Shown here: positions 24,101-32,857 of the stretch, one piece after another
Layout: each line of letters opens with the position of its first letter
Position numbering within the stretch: position 1 is the stretch's first letter
Assembly: GCF_014650555.1 (NCBI RefSeq)
Contig: NZ_BMVE01000018.1
Span: 62,001 to 126,000, forward strand
Reading direction: 5' to 3'
Length of the DNA stretch: 64,000 nt
DNA from: Streptomyces goshikiensis
GTDB lineage: Bacteria > Actinomycetota > Actinomycetes > Streptomycetales > Streptomycetaceae
Notes under the pieces: generated by a model
Told to the model about the DNA's origin: nothing
Seen by the model: the letters and a program-made list of their open reading frames with translations, nothing else
Databases searched by the model: none
Made by a program: the position numbers and the translations under genes

Positions 24101-27067
24101 GAGCCGGGTCCCGGGCTCCACCAGCTCCGCGGGGAGCTCGGCGCGTTCGGCGACCAGGGCGACCAGGACGTCGAGCGCCGCGGCGCCCTCGGCCGCCGCG
24201 TCCTCGGCGCCGGCGGCCTGACCGGCGGGGGCCTGGGCCGCCGCCTCGGGCGCCGGCTGTGCCTTGGCCTTCTTCTTGGTGCGGACCCGCGCGGGCCGCG
24301 CGGGGGCGGCGGCCGCGGGGAGCGGCCGGGCCGTCGGCGCGTCGTCCTGCGGCACCTCCTCGCAGGGGCTGGCCAGGAAGGAGAAGCGCTGTCCGACCTC
24401 CAGCGGCCGGATCAGCCGGTCCTGGAAGAGCCGTTCGAGGGCGAGCGGCGCGCCCGCGACGAACGCGGCGCCGGCCACCTGGAGGACGGCCCGCAGCGAT
24501 TCGTCGTCGGTGTTCAGCGCGACGGCCGGGATCCCGGTCGCCGCCCGGGCCAGGCCGCTGAGCACGCGGCCCGGACCCACCTCGACGAACAGGTCGACGT
24601 CGGCGGCGGCCGCCCGGACCGCCTGGGTGAAGCGGACGGGGTCGGTGATCTGCCGCCGCAGCAGTTCGGGCACGTCGGTGTCGAGGGCCAGTTCGGCCCC
24701 GGTGACGGTGGAGAGGACCCGGCCGGAGACGGGGGCGAACGCCGCTCCGTCGAGCCAGGCGCCGAACGAGGCGGCGGCGGGTGCGACGAGCGGCGAGTGG
24801 AAGGCGTGCGAGACGGCGAGGCGGGTGCAGCCCAGCTCGGCGCGCCCGGCCCGGCGCTGGACCTCCTCGATCGCGTCGACGGGGCCGGCGACGACCGTCT
24901 GTTCGGGACCGTTGTAGCCGGCGATGACGACGGGCAGGCCCTCGATGAGCTGCTCGGCCCGCTCCGGCGCGGCGGCGAGCGAGGCCATCGTGCCGCAGTC
25001 GGCGTGCTCGGCCATGGCCCGGCCGCGCACCCGCGCGGCCTCCAGCAGCGTCTCCTCGTCGATCGCCCCGGCCCAGTGCAGGGCGGAGAGCTCGCCGAGG
25101 CTGTGGCCGACGGCGACGGACGCCTCCAGCCGCAGGGAGTCCAGGACGCGCAGGCCTGCGGCGGAGCCGGTGGCGATGCGCGGCTGCGCCACGTCGGTGG
25201 CGACCATGTCGCCGGACGTCGGCAGCCCCGCCCGGTCGAAGACCTCGGCGGCCTCGGGGAAGCGGCGGCGCAGCGCGCCCCCGCCGGTGCCCTGGCCCGA
25301 GCCCTGGCCCGGGAAGAGGAAGCCGATGCGGCCTCGGCCGGTGGCCTTGCCGAGGTGGCTTCGGCCGTCGGCGGCGGTGTGCTCGCTCTCGCCGGTCTCC
25401 AGGAGCCCGGCGAGGTGGCGCAGCCGGCGTTCGGCGTCCTCCGGGGAGGAGACGATGACGGCGGCGCGGTGGGGCAGTCCGCGCAGTTCGCGCTGGAGCG
25501 TGGCGGCCAGGTCCGAGACCTGGCCGTACGAGACCTGCTCGACGAAGTCGGCGACCTCGGTGATCCGGGCGCGCAGCTCGCGGGGCGACTCGGCGTCCAG
25601 CAGCAGCAGTTCGGCGTCCTGCAGCGAGTGGGCGAGGGCCGCGCCCCGGCCGCGGCCCGGGGCGCGCCGCCGGGTGGCGGGCTCGTCGAGGACGACGTGC
25701 GTGTTGATGCCGCCGAAGCCCATGGCGGTGATGCCGGCGCGGCGGGGCGTGCCCTGGGGCCAGGCCTCGGCCCTGCGCAGCGCCTTGAGGTTGGCGTCGG
25801 TGGCGGTGAGCAGCTCGTGCGGATCGACGGTGCCGATGGCCGGGGGCAGGGTCTGGTTATCGACGGCCATGGCCGCCTTGATCAGGCCCGCCACGCCGGC
25901 GGCGGCCTTGGTGTGGCCGATCATGCCCTTGATGGAGGTGATGGCGGCGACGGGGGCGTCCGGGTCGGCCGCGGCCCGCGCGCCCATGAGGGCGGTGAGC
26001 TCGGTGGCGTCGCCGACGGCCGTTCCGGTGCCGTGGCCTTCGAAGAGGGCGACCGTGTCGATGCCGAACCCGGCGCGGTCGTAGGCGCGCTTGAGGGCCA
26101 GCTGGTAGCCGCTGACCTCGGGGCGGGTGATGCCGCCCTGGCCGTCGGAGGAGACGCCCCAGCCCGCGATCGTCGCGTAGATGCGGTGGTTGCCCGCGAG
26201 GGCGTCCTCCTCGCGCATCATGACGATCATTCCGCAGCCCTCGCCGGGCCAGAAGCCGTTGGAGCCGCGGTCGTAGAGCTTCATCTCGCCCTTGGCGAGG
26301 GCGCCCGTCTTGGCGAATCCGATGATCTCGAACGGGTCGATGGACAGGTCCACGCCGCCCGCGACGGCGACGTCGATGTCGCCGTTGACGAGCGAGGTGC
26401 CGGCGGTGGTGACCGACAGCAGCGAGGAGGAGCACGCGCCGTCGACGGTGTAGCCGCCGCCGCCCAGGTCGAACTGGTTGCAGATCCGGCCGGCGATCGT
26501 GTTGGCGAGGCCGCCGGCGAGGGTGTCCTCGTTGATGTCCGGGAACGGCTGCTTGTACGCGGCCTCCACGTCGTCGAGGAACTCGTCGACGCGGTCCTCG
26601 TCCCAGTCCGGCTGGTCGCCGAGGGCCTCGGCCATCACGCGCCGTACGTACGGCCAGCGCAGCCGCATCACGTTGGCGCGGGAGAACTCGCCGGTGAGGG
26701 TGTTGCCGACGACCACGCCGGTGCGTTCGCGGGGCAGGCCCTCGCCGCCCGGGAATCCGGCGTCGGCGAGCGCGCGCCCGGCGGTGTCCAGGGCGAGCCA
26801 GTGCGTGAGGTCGGTGGAGCGGTAGGTGCCGCCGGAGATCTTGTGGGCGATGCGGTCGAACTCGTAGCCCTCCAGCACCGCGGCGTTGCGGGCGTAGAAG
26901 GTGTCCGGGACGGTGGGATCGGCGTCCCAGTAGTCGTCCAGGTTCATCCGGACACTGGGCAGGCGGCGGAAGGCACGGCGTCCCGCGACGGCGTTCTCCC
27001 ACAGCTCACCGGGGCTGGTGGCGTCGGGATAGCGGCAGGCCATCCCGACGATGGCGATTCTGGTCAT
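21170..27067 (-). CDS. pksE: Iterative enediyne polyketide synthase PksE (KS-AT-ACP-KR-DH-PPTase)
   Basis: 1965 residues, normal for PksE. The ketosynthase occupies roughly 1-450, with active-site Cys212 in VDGACSSS and the histidine motifs EGHGTG and GHTKAAAG. The acyltransferase follows, with Ser656 in GHSLGE. The unusual enediyne ACP has the motif LHMSSI at 994-999, with Ser996/997 as the arm site. The ketoreductase has TGGGKG near 1230 and Tyr1376. The dehydratase His1506 lies in DHLLDG. A C-terminal phosphopantetheinyl transferase (about 1770-1965) carries ACDIEAV and WSAVECLKKAG, so the enzyme self-activates. All key residues are intact. ATG overlaps the unbU stop by 4 nt. It produces the linear polyene precursor of the enediyne core. 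Confidence 0.97.
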   Translation of the reverse strand: MTRIAIVGMACRYPDATSPGELWENAVAGRRAFRRLPSVRMNLDDYWDADPTVPDTFYARNAAVLEGYEFDRIAHKISGGTYRSTDLTHWLALDTAGRALADAGFPGGEGLPRERTGVVVGNTLTGEFSRANVMRLRWPYVRRVMAEALGDQPDWDEDRVDEFLDDVEAAYKQPFPDINEDTLAGGLANTIAGRICNQFDLGGGGYTVDGACSSSLLSVTTAGTSLVNGDIDVAVAGGVDLSIDPFEIIGFAKTGALAKGEMKLYDRGSNGFWPGEGCGMIVMMREEDALAGNHRIYATIAGWGVSSDGQGGITRPEVSGYQLALKRAYDRAGFGIDTVALFEGHGTGTAVGDATELTALMGARAAADPDAPVAAITSIKGMIGHTKAAAGVAGLIKAAMAVDNQTLPPAIGTVDPHELLTATDANLKALRRAEAWPQGTPRRAGITAMGFGGINTHVVLDEPATRRRAPGRGRGAALAHSLQDAELLLLDAESPRELRARITEVADFVEQVSYGQVSDLAATLQRELRGLPHRAAVIVSSPEDAERRLRHLAGLLETGESEHTAADGRSHLGKATGRGRIGFLFPGQGSGQGTGGGALRRRFPEAAEVFDRAGLPTSGDMVATDVAQPRIATGSAAGLRVLDSLRLEASVAVGHSLGELSALHWAGAIDEETLLEAARVRGRAMAEHADCGTMASLAAAPERAEQLIEGLPVVIAGYNGPEQTVVAGPVDAIEEVQRRAGRAELGCTRLAVSHAFHSPLVAPAAASFGAWLDGAAFAPVSGRVLSTVTGAELALDTDVPELLRRQITDPVRFTQAVRAAAADVDLFVEVGPGRVLSGLARAATGIPAVALNTDDESLRAVLQVAGAAFVAGAPLALERLFQDRLIRPLEVGQRFSFLASPCEEVPQDDAPTARPLPAAAAPARPARVRTKKKAKAQPAPEAAAQAPAGQAAGAEDAAAEGAAALDVLVALVAERAELPAELVEPGTRLLDDLHMSSITVGQIVNQAASRLGIAAAQVPTNFATATLGELAEALDTLVSTGGAAPDEAAAPVVTGSAAWSRPFSVDLDEVARPRAGAEESDGDWDLFAPAGSAFGAELKAALAHAKVGSGVLAVLPKGSAQEQTDHVLEAARKALAGGSGQRFVLVQDGRGAAGLAKTLYQEAPHLRTTIVHTPVTDDAVRRVVAEVAATTRFAEVHYDEAGVRRVPTLRALPVEPLRSDAPLDASDVLLVTGGGKGISAECALAVALETGAKLAVLGRSDPQADRELAENLARMADSGVTVHYARADVTVPEQVGAAVAELERELGKITGLLHGAGRNEPRPLTQLEPADFRKTFAPKVDGLRHVLDAVGAGELKLLVTFGSIIGRAGLRGEGHYATANEWLADLTEDVARTHPQVRARCMEWSVWSGVGMGEKLSVVESLAREGITPVSPDQGVEILLRLISDPDAPVVTVISGRTEGIDTVRRDLPPLPLLRFTGNPLIRYHGVELVTEVELNAGTDPYLADHLLDGNLLMPAVLGMEAMVQVGAAATGRSTTPVIEGARFLRPIVVPPNGSMRIRVAATVTGADTVDVAIHAEDTGFVAEHFRARLVYSGVPVPDGPPLQVPADTPVVPLDPANDLYGGILFQGARFQRLRRFHRAAARHVDADVAVEREPDGWFAGFLPGGLLLADPGMRDSLMHGNQVCVPDATLLPSGVERIHPLGTGDHVPDRLRYTAVERSRDGDTYVYDIAVRTEDGTVVERWEGLTLHAVRKTDGSGPWVTPLLGPYLERSLEDVLGARIAVAVEPHGDAPAGSISQRRGFTADAAARAMGSPVTVHHRPDGRPEIGASRHVSMSAAHGLGVTVSAVSDTEVACDIEAVSMRPTAEWHGLLAEHAPVAQLVAKETGEAPDTAATRVWSAVECLKKAGIMAGAPLTVLPRRKDAWVVFAAGDLRIATFVTGLRDALEPAVFAFLTHAPDHIEGRS

Positions 27068-28200
27068 ACGGCGACCGCGATCTTCTGCGTGACGGCCTCG
27101 CCGCCGGCGGGGCAGGCGCAGGCGCCGGCCGGGCAGGAGCAGGCGGAATCCGCGGCGCAGCCGCAGGCACCGGCCGGGCAGCCGTTCGGGCAGACCTGGG
27201 CGACGAGGGTGTCGGCGGGGCAGGCGCAGGCGCCGGCGGGGCAGCCGTTCGGGCAGCTCTCGGCGCCGGCGACGGACTGCTCCAGGGCGGCCATGGCGGC
27301 GACCTCGGCGGCGCGGCGCTTGGTGACCACGTCGGCGGTCCACAGGAAGGCGCCGCGGATGGCGCAGACGAGGGCGGTGGCGAAGAAGATGCCGTACACG
27401 ACGTGCAGGGCGGTCAGGACGCCGTACATGGTGGCGACGCCGCCGCCGAAGGCGATCTGGCCCCACTTGGAGGAGGGCGTCGTACCCGGGTCGGTGATCA
27501 TGTAGTTCGTGAAGAGCACGAACGCCACGCCGGTCATCATCGCGAGGGCCGCGGGGATGGAGGTGTCGAAGATCAGACCGCGGACGATCGCCTGGAGGGC
27601 GTAGCCGCCGACCCAGGCCAGGATGAGCCACATGCGCTCGGTGAGCTTCGCGTTGAGCAGCGTGCCGAGCGAGATGATGATCGCCGGGACCAGCCAGTCG
27701 AAGCCGCCGTCGAGGTACTCGGTGAAGTGGTACGGGGGCGCGATCGAGGCCCACGGGAAGAGCACCAGGATGACCGCGATGCCGAAGTTCGACGGGTTCA
27801 TGAAGTGCCGCATACGGCCCTTGACCGGGGCGCGCAGCACCCACTTGGTGCCGACGGCGACGATGACGCCGAAGACCATGACCCAGACGCGGTCGTTGAC
27901 GTAGGTCAGCATGTTCACCGCGAGGGCGGTGATGTGGGCCGGGAAGAGGAACTCCACCAGGCCCTTGAAGCCGCCGCCGCGGAAGCGCGGCTCGCGCTTC
28001 TCGGAGCGGGCGCCGAGCACCTCCAGCACGATTTCGAGCGTGTACGAGGTGGCCAGCGCGATGAACGGCCAGGTCCAGGGCTGTTCGAAGCCGAGCACCG
28101 TGTAGCCGAAGACGTTGAGCACGGAAATCGAGATCGCGAACCGGCGCAGTGCGGTGGTGACCTTCGGATTGTGGCGTGGCGGGGTCTTCTGCTCGGACAT
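27064..28200 (-). CDS. unbU: UnbU-type enediyne membrane protein with cysteine-rich tail
   Basis: 378-residue integral membrane protein of the UnbU family, one of the conserved enediyne cassette genes, with several hydrophobic segments between residues 20 and 290 (for example FAISISVLNVFGYTVLGF). Homologous flavin-linked membrane subunits (RnfD/NqrB-like) suggest electron transfer, but no function is proven. The striking feature is a C-terminal tail: 12 cysteines between Cys316 and Cys363 arranged as repeats of CPNGCPAGACxC. This is not part of the membrane fold and could bind metal or Fe-S. AGGAGAAG lies 7 nt before ATG 28200, 2 bp after the unbV stop. Confidence 0.9.
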   Translation of the reverse strand: MSEQKTPPRHNPKVTTALRRFAISISVLNVFGYTVLGFEQPWTWPFIALATSYTLEIVLEVLGARSEKREPRFRGGGFKGLVEFLFPAHITALAVNMLTYVNDRVWVMVFGVIVAVGTKWVLRAPVKGRMRHFMNPSNFGIAVILVLFPWASIAPPYHFTEYLDGGFDWLVPAIIISLGTLLNAKLTERMWLILAWVGGYALQAIVRGLIFDTSIPAALAMMTGVAFVLFTNYMITDPGTTPSSKWGQIAFGGGVATMYGVLTALHVVYGIFFATALVCAIRGAFLWTADVVTKRRAAEVAAMAALEQSVAGAESCPNGCPAGACACPADTLVAQVCPNGCPAGACGCAADSACSCPAGACACPAGGEAVTQKIAVAV

Positions 28201-28202
28201 GG

Positions 28203-30113
28203 TCACTTCTCCTTCGCCTGGGTTCCGAGCTGGACGCCGTGCCAGCCGGGCGTCAGCTTCAGCTGCTCTTCGTGGACGGTCCCGCTGCGGTCGCGCCACG
28301 TGATCATGGCCGGGAGCGGTCCCTTGACGCCCTTGCCCAGGCCGATGTGCACGTCGGTGCTGCGCTTGCCGGAGTGGCCGCCGCCGCCGTCCACACGGGC
28401 GATGCGCTTGGTGCCGTCGGGCAGTTCGACGCAGACCTCGGCGCCGACGGCGGGCGAGCCGTCCTCGCGTTCGAGCTTGAGGCCGAGGTACGAGCCGGTG
28501 TTCTCGGCGACGTTCCGGTAGAAGATCGGCTCGCCCCACTGGCGGGCGACCGCCAGGTCGAGGCGGCCGTCACCGTCGACGTCGGCGGTGGACAGGCCAC
28601 GGGTCGGGATGGGCTCGGCGATGCCGAGGGACGGGGAGAGGTTCACGTACTTGCCGTTGTCGCCCTTGGCGAAGAAGCGCATGGTCTGGCTGCCGGCGAG
28701 GTCGTCACCGTGCCGGACGTTGGGCCACCACAGCGGGTTGGAGGTCAGGGCGTCGTTGGCCGTGGCCAGCTCCTGGAGCTGGGGCCAGCGGTTGGTCTTG
28801 CCCTTGACGAAGCCGAGCGCCTGGGTGATCTCCAGGTTGCCGTCGTTGTTGAAGTCGCCGGTCTTCACGTCCCAGCCCCAGCCGGACCACGCGACGCCCA
28901 GATCGGCGCTCTTGTCCTTGAACGGCGCCTCGCCGTCCTTGAAGCGGCCCTGCACCTCGGCCTTGCTGTTGGCCTGGTCGATGAAGGCGAAGTTCGACTC
29001 CTGGATGCCGAACGACGTGGTGATGTTGCTGACGAACATGTCGTACAGGCCGTCGTTGTCCAGGTCGCCGAAGTCGACGCCCATGCCCTTGAAGGAGCTG
29101 CGTCCCAGCTCCTTGGACTTCGGGACGGTGCCGCTGTGGACCTGCTTGACCTCGGCGAACTCGATCTTGCCGGGGGTGGACTTGTTGTACAGCAGCCCGG
29201 AGGTGCCGAAGTCGTGGGCGAGGAAGAGCTCCGGCAGGTGGTCGCCGTCGAGGTCCGCCGCCGACGCGCCGAGCGACCAGCCCTTGTTCAGGCTCTGCGG
29301 GATGGCGTCGTCGGTCTTCTCGTAGCCGTCCTTGGTCCAGCGGAAGAAGTGGCCGCCGCCGCCGTTCTGGGCGTGGGAGAGGGACTCGTTCATCACCACG
29401 CCGCCGTCCTTGGACGGGTCCAGGACGGGGCTGTCGGGGAAGTAGTTGCCGATGTAGATGTCGTCGTGGCCGTCACCGTCGAAGTCGGCGACCGCCGCGG
29501 CGTTGCTGTTCCACAGCGGGCCGGTGTACTTCTTGCCCGGCTTGCCGGGCAGCAGCTCGGTGGGCTCGAAGGAGGCGGCCGTCAGCGGCTTCCCCTTCTC
29601 CCCCTTGTTGGTGAAGATGACCGGCGTACGGCCCCAGTAGTAGACGAGGACGTCGATCCTGCCGTCCTCGTTGTAGTCGCCGGGGACACAGCCCATCGGG
29701 GCCAGGGTGTCGCTGCTCGGCAGCGATCCCAGTTCGAGCGCGAAGGGCTGGTACGGGACCGGAGTGCGGTTCGGTGCCGGCGTGATGACCGCCTGGTCGA
29801 TCTTCGGGTCGTTGACGCACAGGTCGTTGGGCAGACCGTCGCCGTCGAGGTCGTTCATGGCGATGCCGGCGCCGACCGAGGAGACCCACCCCTCGATGTG
29901 CCGGTACGCCTTGTTGACCTGTCGGAATTCCTGCTTCTTGTACCCGGCGGGCATGGCGATGGACATCGGCTCGAAGCCGAACTCCTTGGCCACGGCCGAA
30001 ATCTCAGCGGCGGAGGACTCGGGCAGCCGGACCGCGTAGAACGTGCTTACCATGAGGGCAAGAGCGACAATTCCCGGCGAATTCCTACGCAGCCAGTTCT
30101 TTTTGTCCGTCAC
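28203..30113 (-). CDS. unbV: UnbV/ASPIC-domain protein with FG-GAP repeats
   Basis: 636 residues, one of the enediyne cassette proteins. An N-terminal hydrophobic segment (IVALALMVSTFYAV, residues about 15-28) looks like a signal anchor, so the body is probably outside the membrane. At least seven calcium-binding-like repeats of the DxDGDG type are visible (NDLDGDGLPND, ADFDGDGHDD, TADVDGDGRLD and others), as in VCBS/FG-GAP beta-propellers, followed by a C-terminal ASPIC/UnbV domain. The biochemical role is unknown; it is conserved next to unbU and pksE in enediyne loci. GTG start overlaps the upstream DUF1702 stop by 4 nt. Confidence 0.9.
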   Translation of the reverse strand: MTDKKNWLRRNSPGIVALALMVSTFYAVRLPESSAAEISAVAKEFGFEPMSIAMPAGYKKQEFRQVNKAYRHIEGWVSSVGAGIAMNDLDGDGLPNDLCVNDPKIDQAVITPAPNRTPVPYQPFALELGSLPSSDTLAPMGCVPGDYNEDGRIDVLVYYWGRTPVIFTNKGEKGKPLTAASFEPTELLPGKPGKKYTGPLWNSNAAAVADFDGDGHDDIYIGNYFPDSPVLDPSKDGGVVMNESLSHAQNGGGGHFFRWTKDGYEKTDDAIPQSLNKGWSLGASAADLDGDHLPELFLAHDFGTSGLLYNKSTPGKIEFAEVKQVHSGTVPKSKELGRSSFKGMGVDFGDLDNDGLYDMFVSNITTSFGIQESNFAFIDQANSKAEVQGRFKDGEAPFKDKSADLGVAWSGWGWDVKTGDFNNDGNLEITQALGFVKGKTNRWPQLQELATANDALTSNPLWWPNVRHGDDLAGSQTMRFFAKGDNGKYVNLSPSLGIAEPIPTRGLSTADVDGDGRLDLAVARQWGEPIFYRNVAENTGSYLGLKLEREDGSPAVGAEVCVELPDGTKRIARVDGGGGHSGKRSTDVHIGLGKGVKGPLPAMITWRDRSGTVHEEQLKLTPGWHGVQLGTQAKEK

Positions 30114-31096
30114 AGGTCGGCACCTTTCCGGGAGAGCGAGAGAGAAGCGAGTTCGGCGGCGACGTCGAGCCGCCAGGTCTCATAGGCCGGCGAATTCTCG
30201 GGGCCGGCTGCGGCGGGCCTGAGGTCGGTGCACACCCGGGCCGCCTGCTCGGCCGTCGCGTTGCACAGGACGCGGGCCGCGAGGTGGGTGTGGTCGATGA
30301 TCGTGCCGGCCTTGATGCGGGCCTCGATGGCGAAGGCCGAGCCCTGGGCGAGGGAGAAGCGGTGCTCCCCGGCGCCCTCGGCGAACCGGGTCAGCTCCTC
30401 CTCCGTCACGCCGCCCGCGTACGTCGAGGCCAGTCCCGCGCCCGCGTACAGGTCGCTGTGGCGGCTCTCGGGGTACGAGCGGATCAGCTCGGTGACGACG
30501 TCGGGGTCGGTGCCGCCGACGAACCACAGCGCACGACCGATCCCCTGGTCGATGGCGTTGGGGGTGTAGTCGTTGTGTCCGCCGTTCCAGCGGAAGGAGT
30601 GCCGCGCGTGCGGGTCGCGCACGTAGGAGTCGGTGCGGAAGTAAGCCTGGTGGAAGCCGTACCCGTCCAGAGCCAGCCAGCGCAGCAGCGGGTCCGTCTT
30701 GCGGATGTCCGGCCACAGGATCCGCGGCAGGCGGGCCATCGCCCAGCCGACTCCGACGTAGATCATGTAGTCGTGGTCACGGCCCTTGCCGGCCAGCAGG
30801 CCGGAGAGCCGGCCGCTGTGCCCCGGCAGCGAGTCGTACACCGCGGCGCCCATGCCGGCGCCCTCGTACGCGAATCCGCGCATGTCCAGCGGGACGGTCT
30901 CCAGCATTTCCTCGGCCTCGGCGGCGGAGCCCGCCTCGACGGCGTATGCATATCCCCGGAGAAAAATCTCGCCGATGTTCTCAAGTCGCGCCTTGGCTTC
31001 CTCGTTCTTCACGTGGAAACCGCGCACCTCCATTGTCGTCTCGGAGGTGGGAGGTGTGAGAACTCGGCGCCGGATCGCGCCAAAGAATGTGGACAC
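30110..31096 (-). CDS. DUF1702 enediyne cassette protein (UnbL group), copy A
   Basis: 328-residue soluble protein of the DUF1702 family found in nearly all enediyne clusters. Conserved landmarks are GFAYEGAGMG near residue 73, YVGVGWAMARLPR, WLALDGYGFHQAYF and DQGIGRALWFVGG. The GTG start is supported by alignment with copy B, whose N-terminus has the same GALRR/GAIRR pattern. Function is unknown, but the family co-occurs with the PKS. It overlaps unbV by 4 nt. Confidence 0.88.
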   Translation of the reverse strand: MSTFFGAIRRRVLTPPTSETTMEVRGFHVKNEEAKARLENIGEIFLRGYAYAVEAGSAAEAEEMLETVPLDMRGFAYEGAGMGAAVYDSLPGHSGRLSGLLAGKGRDHDYMIYVGVGWAMARLPRILWPDIRKTDPLLRWLALDGYGFHQAYFRTDSYVRDPHARHSFRWNGGHNDYTPNAIDQGIGRALWFVGGTDPDVVTELIRSYPESRHSDLYAGAGLASTYAGGVTEEELTRFAEGAGEHRFSLAQGSAFAIEARIKAGTIIDHTHLAARVLCNATAEQAARVCTDLRPAAAGPENSPAYETWRLDVAAELASLSLSRKGADL

Positions 31097-31187
31097 CGGA
31101 TTGAACCGCCCCTCTTGGATCCCTGAATTTCCCGCAGCGAATCGAATCTATCCAGAGGCCCAGGAGGGTCGTCTACTTCCCGTGTGC

Positions 31188-32168
31188 TCAAACAGCGTGC
31201 GCGAGGAGCTGCTCGCGGACCCCCTTGCGCCACACCTCGTAGGCCGGCCCCACTTCGGGGTCCGCCTCGGTGGCGGCGCAGTCGTCCGCGAGGCGCGCGA
31301 CGGCGTCGACCTCAAGCCCGGTGAACGCGTGGACGGCCGTTCGGGTGTGCTCGGGGACGAAGCCGGCGTGGTGGCGGGCCTTCGCGGCGAACACCGAGCC
31401 CTGACCGAGGTGGTCGCGGCTCTCGCCCGCCTCCTCCACCAGCGTGGCCAGCTCCGCGGCGGTGGCGCCCCCGGCGAAGGTCGCGGCCAGGCCCACCCCG
31501 CTCCACAGGTCGGGGCGGCGGTCGCCCGCGAACCTGCGCACGGCGGCGCTGACCTGCGCGGTGTGACCGCCGTTGATGAACCACAGCGCCCGCCCGATGC
31601 CCTGGTCGACGGCGCGCTGGAAGTAGTCGGCGTCGCCTTCCCAGGCGTACGGGGTGTCCAGGCGCTGCTCGTCGACCCAGCGGGCGGTGTCGAAGTAGGC
31701 CCGGTCGAAGCCGTAGCCGTCCACGGCGAGCCAGCTCATCGCCGGGTAGTACTCGGCGCCGTCCAGGTCGGGTACGAGCTTCTTCCACAGCGGCCGCGGC
31801 AGCCGGGCCATGGCGAAGCCGATGCCGATGTAGTTCAGGAAGATGTGCGGCTTGCCCCCGCCCTGGAGCAGGTCACGCGTGCGGTGGCCCTGCGGCCCCA
31901 TGACGTCGCGGATGGCGCAGGCCATCGTGGCGCCCTCGTAGGCGAAGCCCTTGACCTCCGGCTCGACCATGGACAGGCGGCGCTCGGTGGTCGCGAGGTC
32001 GCGGTCCTCGATGCCCCACTCGAATCCGCAGACCACCGCCTGCGGCACGGCCTCCAGCTTGCGGGTCCGCGCCGACGGTTCCACGGGGAACCCGCGTCCG
32101 GCGAAGCTCACTTCGGCCAGTGACGGTGCCATGGCCAGCCTGCGCAGCGCTCCCAGTACGGGTGCCAT
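31188..32168 (-). CDS. DUF1702 enediyne cassette protein (UnbL group), copy B
   Basis: 326-residue paralogue of the next gene, sharing GFAYEGATM, YIGIGFAMARLPRPLW, WLAVDGYGFDRAYFDTARW and DQGIGRALWFINGG. GAGGAGGCGTG directly precedes ATG 32168. It opens the core operon; the 91-bp gap before copy A is the only sizeable gap in the run down to 18820. Paired DUF1702 genes are usual in enediyne loci and may form a heteromer. No catalytic motif is recognisable. Confidence 0.88.
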   Translation of the reverse strand: MAPVLGALRRLAMAPSLAEVSFAGRGFPVEPSARTRKLEAVPQAVVCGFEWGIEDRDLATTERRLSMVEPEVKGFAYEGATMACAIRDVMGPQGHRTRDLLQGGGKPHIFLNYIGIGFAMARLPRPLWKKLVPDLDGAEYYPAMSWLAVDGYGFDRAYFDTARWVDEQRLDTPYAWEGDADYFQRAVDQGIGRALWFINGGHTAQVSAAVRRFAGDRRPDLWSGVGLAATFAGGATAAELATLVEEAGESRDHLGQGSVFAAKARHHAGFVPEHTRTAVHAFTGLEVDAVARLADDCAATEADPEVGPAYEVWRKGVREQLLAHAV

Positions 32169-32262
32169 CACGCCTCCTCGTGCGGCCGCCCTGTCGGCGG
32201 CGGAGGGCCCCATCGTGGGAAACCTCGCGCGAGGTGGCATCTCCTCGTGTGCGCAACCGTGT

Positions 32263-32706
32263 TCAGCGGATGCTGCGGACGTCCACTTCCTCGTCGTGCA
32301 CCTGGCGGCCGCAGCCGGAGCAGTGCAGTTCGACGTGGAGCGGTCCGTCGCAGCCGATGTGCTCGGCGCGGCGGGGCGGGCCGAGCTCCTGCGGCAGGTT
32401 CCGGTCGCCCCACTGCATCAGCGCGATGACGGCCCGGGTCAGGTCGCGGCCGGTGGGGGTGAGCCGGTACTCGTAGCGCACGGGCCGCTCCTGGTACGGG
32501 ACCCGCTCCATGATCCCGTGTTCGACCAGCCGGGCCAGCCGGTTGGTCAGGACGTTCCGGGCGATCTGCAGGCTGCCGAGGAACCCGTCGAAGCGCTTGG
32601 TGCCGAGCAGGGCCGAACGGATGATCAAGAGCGTCCAGCGTTCGCCGATGACCTCCAGCGACCGGGCGAGATTGCAGTCCTGCCCCTCGTACGTGTGTCT
32701 CAGCAT
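32263..32706 (-). CDS. HxlR-family transcriptional regulator
   Basis: 147-residue winged-helix protein of the HxlR family: CNLARSLEVIGERWTLLIIR at residues 11-30, then a recognition helix in LQIARNVLTNRLARLVEHGI. A C-terminal extension carries Cys/His residues (GCDGPLHVELHCSGCGRQVH), which could bind zinc or sense redox state. It sits 94 bp upstream of the core operon on the same strand. HxlR-type genes are often found next to enediyne cassettes, so it may control the operon and itself. Confidence 0.87.
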   Translation of the reverse strand: MLRHTYEGQDCNLARSLEVIGERWTLLIIRSALLGTKRFDGFLGSLQIARNVLTNRLARLVEHGIMERVPYQERPVRYEYRLTPTGRDLTRAVIALMQWGDRNLPQELGPPRRAEHIGCDGPLHVELHCSGCGRQVHDEEVDVRSIR

Positions 32707-32790
32707 TCGCTCACTCTAGGTGCGGGACGAGTCTCTTCAAAGGACCGATGTGGCGAAGCCGCCGTCGGTTCCGGCCCGCGGCGCGCGCCC

Positions 32791-32810
32791 GGGACGCCGC
32801 GCGGCGTCCC
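32791..32810. terminator. Perfect GC palindrome after IS701-like gene
   Basis: GGGACGCCGCGCGGCGTCCC is a perfect 20-bp palindrome 47 bp downstream of the leftward IS701-like gene and upstream of the HxlR gene. It probably terminates the former. It has no T run. Confidence 0.45.
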
Positions 32811-32857
32811 GGCGTCCCGTCCGTGTCGTCGTTCCGTGACGTGTCGCCGGCGCCGTC

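Noticed and set aside
21137..27505. 2122-codon rightward open frame opposite pksE
   Set aside because: It mirrors the PKS gene on the other strand, has no ribosome site or domain signature, and arises from high GC at third positions.
28176..30185. 669-codon rightward frame opposite unbV
   Set aside because: Antisense shadow of the FG-GAP repeat gene; Val/Gly-rich without family features.
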